Below, piece after piece: positions 7,556 to 15,133 of a DNA stretch of 49,194 nt. The stretch is taken from assembly GCA_022792885.1 (NCBI GenBank), contig JAAWBX010000028.1:1-49194 (forward strand). Reading direction: 5' to 3'. Source of the DNA: Lachnospiraceae bacterium. Lineage in GTDB: Bacteria; Bacillota; Clostridia; Lachnospirales; Lachnospiraceae. Positions within the stretch are counted from its first letter, which is position 1. Each line of letters opens with the position of its first letter. Below the pieces are notes generated by a model, which made no database searches, was not told where the DNA came from, and was given only the letters and a program-made list of their open reading frames with translations. A program made the position numbers and the translations under genes.

Positions 7556-8662
7556 ATGTCGGAATATCAGAGATTTATTTCATACATATACGCCTATGAC
7601 GGCGGGATCAAAGTGAAAAACGTGGGGTTTGCCAAGATGGAGGTGAGAGACGGGCGTTGCCGGATCGGCGTCAATTTAAAAGGCGCTTATGGCAGCTCGG
7701 GGAAAGAAGAAGTATATGCGGTCCGCCGGGCGGAGACGGGAATCGAAAAGATCCGGCTGGGCGGGATTTTACTGCGCAAAGGAAACGGAGAATTTTCTTA
7801 CGCGTCGGAGGACGGCAAAATCGGAGAGGTTTCCTGCAAATTAGAGGACCTGTGCGGACTGTATGTGGGAGGGGCGGCGCAGGAGCGGTTTTATTATACC
7901 GGTTGGGATGATATTCCGATCGATATGGAGGCGTTGGCCGGAAACAAAGCGGAGGCGGAGGCGGCAGCCGGCCGGGAGCCGGAAACGGAAATCATGCCGG
8001 AGGCGGAGACGGAAGCCGTACCGGAGGCAGGGGCTGCGGCGAAAGAGGCAGGGGAGGTTCGAGAAAACCGACCGGAGGCGGAAAATGTCCGCGTCACGGA
8101 ATATCCGGAGATACGATGCCCTTTTTCGCAAAAAAGACGGAAGCCGGACGGAAGACCGTCGGAATTTCGGGAGCCTGAGCCGGTTCCCGAAGATCCGGAA
8201 CGGAAGACCTGGGAGATGCTGTGCCGGGTATATCCCAAAATGCTTTCGGCTCCCGGGCAGGAAGCCTGGGAATTGCTCGAGATTCATCTGCAGGATATCG
8301 GCCGGCTGCCCAGGAAAAACTGGATATACGGAAATAATAGCTTTCTGGTTCAAGGTTATTACCGATACGGGCATCTGATGCTGGCACGCCGGGAGGAGAA
8401 CGGCAGGAGCGTTTATTGGCTGGGGGTGCCCGGCAGCAGAGACGATACGGAGAAACTGTTGGCTTCCATGTTCGGTTTCCGGGAATATTTGCCGGGGAAT
8501 CGGAGGCATTGCGAGAATTTTGGCTATTGGTGCGCCGAGATTCCGCTCAAGGGAGACGGATTTTTGATTGACGAAAGAAAAAAAGGCAAAACTGTAGATA
8601 GCGCCGATTACGGCGTAATACAGGAAATAGGTGGAAGAAGGAATGAGCCTGAAGGAGTTTAA
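7556..8662 (+). CDS. Hypothetical protein with conserved Lachnospiraceae N-terminal domain
   Basis: 368 residues in three parts: an N-terminal domain (1-115) beginning RFISYIYAYDGGIKVKNVGFAK, a low-complexity Glu/Ala-rich linker (about 125-175), and a C-terminal domain (about 215-345) with DIGRLPRKNWIYGNNSFLVQ and YWLGVPGSRDD. Proteins with this layout (a DUF6128-like C-terminal domain, from memory) are frequent in Lachnospiraceae and have no assigned function. There is no signal peptide or membrane helix. GGGGAGGAGAG precedes the ATG, and its end overlaps the YyaC gene by 20 bases, implying co-transcription and perhaps a sporulation role. Confidence 0.6.
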   Translation: MSEYQRFISYIYAYDGGIKVKNVGFAKMEVRDGRCRIGVNLKGAYGSSGKEEVYAVRRAETGIEKIRLGGILLRKGNGEFSYASEDGKIGEVSCKLEDLCGLYVGGAAQERFYYTGWDDIPIDMEALAGNKAEAEAAAGREPETEIMPEAETEAVPEAGAAAKEAGEVRENRPEAENVRVTEYPEIRCPFSQKRRKPDGRPSEFREPEPVPEDPERKTWEMLCRVYPKMLSAPGQEAWELLEIHLQDIGRLPRKNWIYGNNSFLVQGYYRYGHLMLARREENGRSVYWLGVPGSRDDTEKLLASMFGFREYLPGNRRHCENFGYWCAEIPLKGDGFLIDERKKGKTVDSADYGVIQEIGGRRNEPEGV

Positions 8663-9221
8663 GCGATCAGAAATCAGTCAGATTTATTACCACAGGTCCG
8701 GAAAGCGGTTTCTTCCGGATGTGTTCGGCGGCCAGTTAAAAGAATTAGTGGAGCAGGTTCAGAGAACGGAGGAAAAAACGGAAGTGCTGTACCTGTGTAT
8801 CGGCAGCGACCGTTCGACCGGGGACAGTTTAGGCCCGCTGGTAGGTTATAAATTGAATCAGAGCGGCTCCTGGGAGATCGAAGTGCTCGGGACGTTGACA
8901 CGCCCGGTTCATGCCATGAATTTAAACGAAACGATCGATTATCTGAATCGCTATTACCGAAATCACGTGATCGTTGCCATAGACGCATCGGTCGGACGAT
9001 CGGAACATGTGGGGTATATTACGCTGGGGCGTGGCGGTATCAAACCGGGTTTGGGCGTCAGCAAAAACCTGAAAAAGGTGGGGGACGTGTTTATTACCGG
9101 AATCATCGGGAGCGGCGGAGGGCTGGAGCCTTTGATGCTTCAGAATACCAGACTTTCTTTGGTGATGGAAATTGCGGACTGTATCTGTGAAGGGATTCGG
9201 TTTGCCGGACAAGTTTCTTAG
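8643..9221 (+). CDS. yyaC: YyaC-like spore protein (putative spore protease)
   Basis: The 192-residue protein matches the YyaC family of spore-formers, structurally related to hydrogenase-maturation and germination proteases. Visible marks are LYLCIGSDRSTGDSLGPLVG (about residues 45-64), GTLTRPVHAMNL, IVAIDASVG and VGDVFITGIIGSGGG. ATG at 8643 follows AGGTGG nine bases upstream; a GTG at 8631 lies inside that site. It overlaps the preceding hypothetical gene and is followed 18 bases later by the LysM gene. It supports a spore-forming host. The substrate is unknown. Confidence 0.88.
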   Translation: MSLKEFKRSEISQIYYHRSGKRFLPDVFGGQLKELVEQVQRTEEKTEVLYLCIGSDRSTGDSLGPLVGYKLNQSGSWEIEVLGTLTRPVHAMNLNETIDYLNRYYRNHVIVAIDASVGRSEHVGYITLGRGGIKPGLGVSKNLKKVGDVFITGIIGSGGGLEPLMLQNTRLSLVMEIADCICEGIRFAGQVS

Positions 9222-9239
9222 AAGAAGGAGTGGGTTGAG

Positions 9240-10358
9240 ATGGAAGAAAAGAGAAAACTTCCGAAAAATGTTTGTCAGATGGGTGAACCGGAACCGGCCC
9301 TGCGAGTATATCTGGAGGACTATGTAAATGTATTCCTGAAAAAAGCCGTGGCCGAAGACGTTTCTTCGGTAGGTACTTTTTTGGGAAAAACCTGTGAAAT
9401 AGACGGGATTCCTCATGTGTTTGTTCATGGCGCGATGGTATGGGACGGCGCCGTAGCGCCCGGCGGAGCAATCCGGGTGGACGAGCATTTGAGGGAAAGC
9501 ATGGAGCAGGCGGCGGAAAAATGTTTCCCGGAAGATCAGGTGATCGGATGGTTTTTGAGCGGAGATGCGGGAAATGAACTGGACCACTATCAGCACCAGA
9601 AACTGAAGAGGCAGATCCTGACGGCCCACGATACGCTGTTTTGCGTGAACAACGCGGAAGATCGGGTTTTTTACCGGATGACGGATGAAGACTGCCGGCC
9701 GCTTAAGGGTTACTATATTTATTATGAAAAAAACCAGAATATGCAGGAGTATATGCTGGTATGTTCTTTGTCGAAAAAAGTGGAGCCTCAGCATGAGGCG
9801 ACGGCGCAGGTGGTCAGGCAGGTATTGGAAGAAAGAAAAGAGGAAAACCGGAGGCGTTATTCCGGTCGTTTCGCTTACGGGCTCTGCGCGGTGCTGACGG
9901 TGTTTCTGGCGGCGGCGGGCGCCGTGATCTTGAACGGCCGGCTGGAACGGGTCGGATCTTTGGAGCCGGCTGAAACGGGCGAGGCTGTGGGAGTCGGGGC
10001 GGAAGGAAAAAACGGCGGTCTGATGATTTACGAAGTGGATGGGCAAGTTTACCCCACGGAAGCGGAAACGAGCAAAATTCCTCAGGAAACATCGGCGGAA
10101 ACGCCGGAGGCGGAAACACAAACCGAGGCAACCGAAGCAACGGAAACGCCGTCTTCGGCTTCGGAAACCACCGCCACTTCGGCGGAGAACGGATATACCC
10201 TGTACGTTGTGAATCCGGGCGAGGGGCTGGCGGCGATCGCCCGCGCCCGATACGGTTATGCCAATGCGGCCGTGATCGCGGAAATTTGCGAGCTGAACGG
10301 GCTGACGGATGCCAATATGATTCAGGCCGGGCAGCAGATAAAACTTCCGGTAAAATAA
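9240..10358 (+). CDS. LysM membrane protein with a degenerate MPN-like domain
   Basis: 372 residues. The N-terminal 190 residues resemble a JAB/MPN fold: EIDGIPHVFVHGAM, then QVIGWFLSGDAG aligned to the GWYHTHP segment, then DTLFCVNNAEDRVFYRM and GYYIYY. The zinc-binding H-x-H is absent, so it would be a non-catalytic MPN domain. One membrane helix follows (about 218-238), then an acidic Thr/Glu-rich spacer, then a C-terminal LysM domain (about 320-371) for peptidoglycan binding. So the MPN-like part faces the cytoplasm and LysM the wall or forespore space. GAAGGAGTGGG precedes the ATG. The gene follows yyaC, so a sporulation envelope role is plausible. Confidence 0.6.
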   Translation: MEEKRKLPKNVCQMGEPEPALRVYLEDYVNVFLKKAVAEDVSSVGTFLGKTCEIDGIPHVFVHGAMVWDGAVAPGGAIRVDEHLRESMEQAAEKCFPEDQVIGWFLSGDAGNELDHYQHQKLKRQILTAHDTLFCVNNAEDRVFYRMTDEDCRPLKGYYIYYEKNQNMQEYMLVCSLSKKVEPQHEATAQVVRQVLEERKEENRRRYSGRFAYGLCAVLTVFLAAAGAVILNGRLERVGSLEPAETGEAVGVGAEGKNGGLMIYEVDGQVYPTEAETSKIPQETSAETPEAETQTEATEATETPSSASETTATSAENGYTLYVVNPGEGLAAIARARYGYANAAVIAEICELNGLTDANMIQAGQQIKLPVK

Positions 10359-10407
10359 GAGAAGAACGATAATCCGGAAATACGATATACCCTCCGGGCG
10401 TCCTGTG

Positions 10408-10436
10408 TTGCCATTCGGCGTTTTATAAGGTATAAT
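10408..10436 (+). promoter_or_regulatory. Promoter of the DUF5711 gene
   Basis: TTGCCA at 10408-10413 and TATAAT at 10431-10436 have a 17-base spacer. Transcription would begin near 10443, which rules out the GTG at 10442 as translation start and favours the ATG at 10484. Confidence 0.75.
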
Positions 10437-10483
10437 AGCGTGTGAGCGGCAGAAAAACGCGCCGGCATGTTGGGAGAAAAAAG

Positions 10484-11716
10484 ATGGCTGACGGGAAGCA
10501 GAACGAGCGGGAGCTTCGTAAAAATATATTGCGGGCAAATATGACCGTGAACCGGGAAAAAGAGAAAACCGGAGACAGTGATGAGAAACCTGGCCGCCGC
10601 CGCGGGCGATGGTTTTTCGTCCTGTCGGCGGTTTTTCTTATTGTCCTTGTTTTCGGCGTTTATTTTTGGGCCCGGAGCGGGCGCGACTACACTTCGGCGG
10701 AAGAAGAATGGGCCGTGGAAATGCCGGATACGAATTTTTCAAAATTTACGGAGATGAATGGAGGGATCGTCCGTTACAGTCGGGACGGGGCGGCCTATTA
10801 TAACAGCGCGGGCGATATGGTGTGGAATCAGGCGTACGAGATTACCTCGCCGGTAGCGGCGGTGAACGGGGAATACCTGGCGATCGCCGATCAGAAGGGT
10901 AATTCTTTGTATTTGTTCGGAAAGAACGGATTTTTGGGCTCGGCTCAGACAAAGCTTCCGATTTCCCGGGTGACGGTGGCGGGAAACGGAGTGACGGCCG
11001 TGATTCTGGAGGATACCGCGGCGAACTATATTTCCCTTTATGCCGCGGACGGGACCGGTTTGGATATTGAGATCAAGACGGTGCTCGCGGGAGACGGGTA
11101 TCCTATCGATATTTCTCTGTCGGAGAACGGCACGATTTTGATGGCTTCTTTTGCGTATCTGGATCAGGGGATGATGCAGAATAAGGTGATTTTCTATAAT
11201 TTTTCGGAGGCGGGTAAGAATATTGTCCAGCGAATCGTGGGCGGTTTTCATCAGTACGGCGCTTCTTTGGTTCCGGATGTGGAAATGCTCGGGCAGAAGG
11301 CGGCGGTGGCCTTTGCGGATGACAGGATCAGTTTTTATTCTCTGAAGAACGAGGTTTCGCCGGAACTGGTCCAGGAAGTGACTTTAACGGGAGAGATCAA
11401 AAGCGTGTTTTCCCGGGGGAATCGCGTGGCGGTGCTGCTGGATTCCGATCAGAATGTCAATGAGAAGCTTCTGTTTATATACGATGAACGGGGAAACGAG
11501 GTGGGACAGGCCGTCACAAAGCTTGCCTGTACGGGCGGCCGCCTTACCGGGGATTATGTGGTGCTTTACCATGAGACGGAGTGTGAAATTTATTCCTTGC
11601 GGGGCCATCTGCGCTATGCGGGACCGTTAAGCGGGACGATCGGTTATCTGGCGAATTTAAACGGGACCTGGATTCAGATCGGCGGCCGCGAGATGAAAAA
11701 AATACGATTCAAATGA
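10484..11716 (+). CDS. DUF5711 family membrane-anchored protein
   Basis: 410 residues: a short basic cytoplasmic region, one membrane helix at about 40-62 (WFFVLSAVFLIVLVFGVYFW), and a large external domain. That domain has repeated beta-propeller-like units such as YLAIADQKGNSLYLFGKNG, NYISLYAADG and GYPIDISLSENGTILMASFA, typical of DUF5711 proteins of Clostridia. The family has no known activity. The start is set by the promoter position and GGGAGAAAAAAG before the ATG. The next gene follows 17 bases later, so they probably share a transcript. Confidence 0.75.
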   Translation: MADGKQNERELRKNILRANMTVNREKEKTGDSDEKPGRRRGRWFFVLSAVFLIVLVFGVYFWARSGRDYTSAEEEWAVEMPDTNFSKFTEMNGGIVRYSRDGAAYYNSAGDMVWNQAYEITSPVAAVNGEYLAIADQKGNSLYLFGKNGFLGSAQTKLPISRVTVAGNGVTAVILEDTAANYISLYAADGTGLDIEIKTVLAGDGYPIDISLSENGTILMASFAYLDQGMMQNKVIFYNFSEAGKNIVQRIVGGFHQYGASLVPDVEMLGQKAAVAFADDRISFYSLKNEVSPELVQEVTLTGEIKSVFSRGNRVAVLLDSDQNVNEKLLFIYDERGNEVGQAVTKLACTGGRLTGDYVVLYHETECEIYSLRGHLRYAGPLSGTIGYLANLNGTWIQIGGREMKKIRFK

Positions 11717-11733
11717 TCAGGAGGTACATAAGC

Positions 11734-12660
11734 ATGGAAAAGCCGGTATTGGTAATTATGGCGGCCGGGATGGGAAGTCGTTACGGAGGGTTGAAGCAGA
11801 TCGATCCGGTGGACGAGTACGGGAATATCATTATGGATTTTTCGGTTTTCGACGCGTTGGAAGCCGGATTTGAAAAGGTGATCCTTATTATTAAAAAAGA
11901 AAATGAAGCGGATTTTATGGGGGCGGTCGGAAACCGCCTGGCGTCCCGCGTGGAGTTGAAGCTGGCGTACCAGTCTTTGACGGATATGCCGGAGGGGATC
12001 GCCGTTCCCGACGGGCGTGTAAAACCCTGGGGGACCGCTCATGCCGTGCTGAGCTGCCGGGAAGAGATCCGGGGGCCCTTTGCGGTGATCAACGCGGACG
12101 ATTATTACGGAAAAGCGGCTTTTCGGGAGATCTACCGTTTTCTGACCGAGGAGGAGGACGACGTCCGCTATCATTACGCCATGGTAGGATATCGGGTGGA
12201 GAATACCCTTACGGAGAACGGAACGGTGTCCCGGGGGGTATGCCGGGTGGATGAGCGGGGAAACCTGATTGACGTGACGGAGCGGCAGAAGATCCGGAAA
12301 GACGGAGACGGCGCTTCTTATACGGAGGACGGGGGCGCATCCTGGGAACCGATTGCCCCCGGCACGGTGGTTTCCATGAACCTGTGGGGGTTCGGCGTTT
12401 CTTTTATGAAGGAACTGAAGGCGCGTTTTCCGGTTTTTTTATCAGGGGAACTGCCTGTGAATCCGCAGAAATGCGAATATTTTCTTCCCGCGGTAGTCAG
12501 CGCCCTTCTGGAGGAGGGGAAGGCGGACGTGCGGGTGCTCGCGTCGCCGGACAAATGGTTTGGCGTCACATATAAAGAGGACAGAGAAAACGTGGTAAAA
12601 GCGATCCGGGCTATGAAGGACGCCGGGCTTTATCCCGAGAAGTTATGGCAGGGGATTTAG
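11734..12660 (+). CDS. Sugar-phosphate nucleotidyltransferase
   Basis: The 308-residue protein opens with VIMAAGMGSRYGGLKQIDPV, the nucleotide-binding signature of NTP-transferases that make NDP-sugars from sugar 1-phosphates. It also has INADDYYGKAAF, the metal-binding D-x-D-like segment, and MVGYRVENTLTENGTVSRG, typical of a Clostridia/Bacteroidetes subgroup. AGGAGGTACATAAGC precedes the ATG; an upstream ATG at 11713 overlaps the previous stop but has no site. The sugar is not identifiable from sequence; no glycan genes are adjacent. Confidence 0.85.
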   Translation: MEKPVLVIMAAGMGSRYGGLKQIDPVDEYGNIIMDFSVFDALEAGFEKVILIIKKENEADFMGAVGNRLASRVELKLAYQSLTDMPEGIAVPDGRVKPWGTAHAVLSCREEIRGPFAVINADDYYGKAAFREIYRFLTEEEDDVRYHYAMVGYRVENTLTENGTVSRGVCRVDERGNLIDVTERQKIRKDGDGASYTEDGGASWEPIAPGTVVSMNLWGFGVSFMKELKARFPVFLSGELPVNPQKCEYFLPAVVSALLEEGKADVRVLASPDKWFGVTYKEDRENVVKAIRAMKDAGLYPEKLWQGI

Positions 12661-12711
12661 GAAAACTTTATATATTTTAGAGTTCTTTCTTACGCGAACG
12701 GGAGGAGGATA

Positions 12712-12720
12712 TGGTATAAT
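12712..12720 (+). promoter_or_regulatory. Extended -10 promoter of the two-component operon
   Basis: TGGTATAAT gives a perfect TATAAT (12715-12720) with TGn upstream, 50 bases before the kinase start. No good -35 is seen. Confidence 0.55.
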
Positions 12721-12770
12721 TTTTGTCGTGATCCATGAGCGGGAGAATTTTGTAGACGGGATATAAGAGA

Positions 12771-14258
12771 ATGAAACTGACGACAAAATTAATGATAGCT
12801 TTTATGATCATCATTATCGTGCCGGTGATCGTAGTATATGTCTGTATGGGAGTTCTGCAGAGATATCAGGTAAAGACGTTTCAGAACGCGTACCAGACGG
12901 AAAGCATTTTTGAAATGTTTGTAGGAAATTCCGTTCAGGCGCTGGATTCTTTAACCGGTAAAATTCAGGAGGAGATCTGGCAGATTCTGGATAAGGACGC
13001 GGACGGGCTTTTAAGGGCCGGGACGGCCGAACGGCTGAACGGGCAACTGAATGAGATGGAATCCTTCCTGATGATTCGAAAAGGCGGGAAGATGGTATAC
13101 GACGGCAGCGCGGGTGATCTGTCGGCTCTGGAGAGCGAATTGCTGGCTTTGGAGGGCGGGGACTTCGCGGAAGGAGGAATTTATCTCGCGGGGGAGACAA
13201 ATTGTTTTGTCAAGCGGCAGGACATTTATTTTTCGGACTATGAGATCGGGACGGTGTTTATTGTCACGCGGGCGGGCCTTCTGCTTCCGCAGGTGAAGCA
13301 ACTGGCCGGAAGTATGGTGATTGTGGTCGGCGCTCTTCTGGTTCTGGTGGCTTTCTGCCTGACGATGTGGATCTATTATACGATGTTGCAGCCGATCGGG
13401 GAACTTCAGAAAGCGACGAAGGCGATTAAGGACGGCAATCTGGACTATCAGTTGGATCTGGACGATAAGGACGAGATCGGGCAGCTCTGCAGCAGTTTTG
13501 AGGAAATGCGCCGGCGGCTGAAGGAATCTCAGGAAGAAAAACTTCAGTATGAACGGGAAAACAAGGAACTGATCAGCAATATTTCTCATGATCTGAAAAC
13601 GCCGATCACAACGATCAAGGGTTATGTGGAAGGGATTATGGACGGCGTAGCTTCCTCACCGGAGATGCTGGAAAAATATATGAAGACGATTTACAGCAAG
13701 GCGAACGACATGGATCGGCTGATCGATGAATTGACGTTTTACTCCAAGATCGACACGAATAAGATCCCCTATACGTTTGCCAAGATCAACGTAAAAGAAT
13801 ATTTTGACGATTGCATTGAGGAAATCGGTCTGGATCTGGATACGCAGAATATTCGGGTGAATTACAAGAACAGCGTGGACGCGCAAACCGTGATTATTGC
13901 GGACGCGGAACAATTAAAACGGGTTGTCAATAATATTGTCGGAAATTCCGTAAAATATATGGATAAACAGACGAAAGTGATCCATTTTGATATTCAGGAT
14001 GTGGGAGATTTTATTCAGGTGAATATCGAGGATAACGGGCGAGGGGTCAGCGTGAAGGAGCTGCCGAAAATATTTGAACGTTTTTATCGGGCGGATTCGT
14101 CAAGAAATTCGTCAAAAGGCGGAAGCGGGATCGGTCTTTCCATTGTGAAAAAGATCATACAGGATCATGGGGGACAGATCTGGGCCACCGGAACGATGGG
14201 TCATGGTCTTACGATGCACTTTGTGTTAAGAAAGTATCAGGAGGTACCGAATGAATAG
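12771..14258 (+). CDS. Sensor histidine kinase
   Basis: 495 residues: first membrane helix at 7-30, an extracellular sensor region (about 31-170), second helix at 180-203, HAMP (about 205-258), and the kinase core. The phosphorylation site is H273 in SNISHDLKTPITTIKG; the ATP-binding domain shows NIVGNSVKYMD (N box), DNGRGV (G1), FERFYRAD (F box) and GGSGIGLSIVKKI (G2). ATG at 12771 is 50 bases after an extended -10. The response regulator overlaps it by eight bases. The sensed signal is unknown; no target genes lie adjacent. Confidence 0.93.
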   Translation: MKLTTKLMIAFMIIIIVPVIVVYVCMGVLQRYQVKTFQNAYQTESIFEMFVGNSVQALDSLTGKIQEEIWQILDKDADGLLRAGTAERLNGQLNEMESFLMIRKGGKMVYDGSAGDLSALESELLALEGGDFAEGGIYLAGETNCFVKRQDIYFSDYEIGTVFIVTRAGLLLPQVKQLAGSMVIVVGALLVLVAFCLTMWIYYTMLQPIGELQKATKAIKDGNLDYQLDLDDKDEIGQLCSSFEEMRRRLKESQEEKLQYERENKELISNISHDLKTPITTIKGYVEGIMDGVASSPEMLEKYMKTIYSKANDMDRLIDELTFYSKIDTNKIPYTFAKINVKEYFDDCIEEIGLDLDTQNIRVNYKNSVDAQTVIIADAEQLKRVVNNIVGNSVKYMDKQTKVIHFDIQDVGDFIQVNIEDNGRGVSVKELPKIFERFYRADSSRNSSKGGSGIGLSIVKKIIQDHGGQIWATGTMGHGLTMHFVLRKYQEVPNE

Positions 14259-14946
14259 AAAACGGATTTTGATTGTGGAGGATGAGTTAAGTATCGCGGA
14301 ACTGGAACGGGATTATCTGGAGTTGAGTGATTTTGAGGTGGAGATCGAGACGTCGGGCGCTTCCGGACTGGAGCGGGCCATGAAGGAAGAATTTGATCTT
14401 TTTATTCTGGATTTGATGCTTCCGGAGATCGACGGTTTTGAAATCTGCAAGAAAATCCGGGGTGTAAAAAATACGCCGATCCTGATGGTTTCCGCGAAGA
14501 AGGATGATATCGACAAGATCCGAGGACTGGGCCTGGGCGCCGACGATTATGTGACGAAGCCGTTCAGCCCCAGCGAGCTGGTGGCCCGGGTGAAGGCCCA
14601 CCTGACCCGATATGAACGTCTGATCGGGAGCGGTATGCCCGAGAACGAAGTTATTGAGATCCGCGGCCTGAAGATTGATAAGACGGCGAGAAGGGTTTAC
14701 GTCAACGGGGAGGAGAAGAATTTTACGACAAAGGAGTTTGATCTTCTCACATTCCTGGCCTCCAATCCGAATCGGGTATTTACGAAGGAAGAACTTTTCA
14801 GCCGGATCTGGGATATGGAGTCGATCGGCGATATTGCCACGGTGACCGTACACATTAAAAAAATTCGGGAGAAGATTGAATTTAATACGGCGAAGCCCCA
14901 GTATATTGAGACGATATGGGGCGTGGGATATCGGTTTAAAGTGTGA
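14251..14946 (+). CDS. OmpR/PhoB-family response regulator
   Basis: 231 residues with an N-terminal receiver domain (D11 pocket, phospho-acceptor D54 in FILDLMLPEIDG, K at VTKPFSP) and a C-terminal winged helix with FTTKEFDLLTFLASNPNRVFTKEEL and the closing ETIWGVGYRFKV. It overlaps the kinase gene by eight bases with GGAGGTACC before its ATG, so the two are translated together. The pair forms a classical two-component system; the receiver would be phosphorylated from H273 of the kinase. Confidence 0.95.
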   Translation: MNRKRILIVEDELSIAELERDYLELSDFEVEIETSGASGLERAMKEEFDLFILDLMLPEIDGFEICKKIRGVKNTPILMVSAKKDDIDKIRGLGLGADDYVTKPFSPSELVARVKAHLTRYERLIGSGMPENEVIEIRGLKIDKTARRVYVNGEEKNFTTKEFDLLTFLASNPNRVFTKEELFSRIWDMESIGDIATVTVHIKKIREKIEFNTAKPQYIETIWGVGYRFKV

Positions 14947-14984
14947 TTCGGAGTCAGCCGAGGGGCCGGTTTTGACTGTTGCGG

Positions 14985-15013
14985 TTGCGCATTGTTTTTG
15001 CGCATGTTATAAT
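14985..15013 (+). promoter_or_regulatory. Promoter before the cyclic-di-GMP gene
   Basis: TTGCGC at 14985-14990, a 17-base spacer, and TATAAT at 15008-15013 preceded by TGT (extended -10). Transcription would start around 15020, just before the structured leader. Confidence 0.7.
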
Positions 15014-15023
15014 ATCAGTGCCG

Positions 15024-15092
15024 TTATCTGACAGAGATCCGGATGAAGATGTCCGGGCGGGTCTGTTTTACCGGGCGACGGTAGGCAGATAA
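15024..15092 (+). promoter_or_regulatory. Structured leader, candidate three-way-junction RNA
   Basis: Starting at the predicted transcript 5' end, TTATCTG (15024-15030) pairs with CAGATAA (15086-15092). Inside, ACAGA (15031-15035) pairs with TCTGT (15062-15066) and encloses hairpin CCGGA/TCCGG (15039-15056), and a second hairpin TACCG/CGGTA spans 15069-15083. That makes a compact junction of about 69 bases, 42 bases before the likely start of the GGDEF/EAL gene. I do not recognise it as a known riboswitch; it lacks the c-di-GMP-I core. Regulation is inferred from the fold and position only. Confidence 0.45.
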
Positions 15093-15133
15093 ACGTGCGG
15101 GAGAATGATCGAAGCGAACGGGGTAAAGAAAGA

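Noticed and set aside
8922..10538. 538-codon minus-strand frame across yyaC and the LysM gene
   Set aside because: Contradicted by clear forward genes with ribosome sites; Phe/Arg/His-rich shadow.
15024..15092. c-di-GMP-I riboswitch
   Set aside because: The conserved core (CAGGGCAAACC-like and GGACGCAAAGCC-like segments) is missing, so only an unclassified structured leader is claimed.
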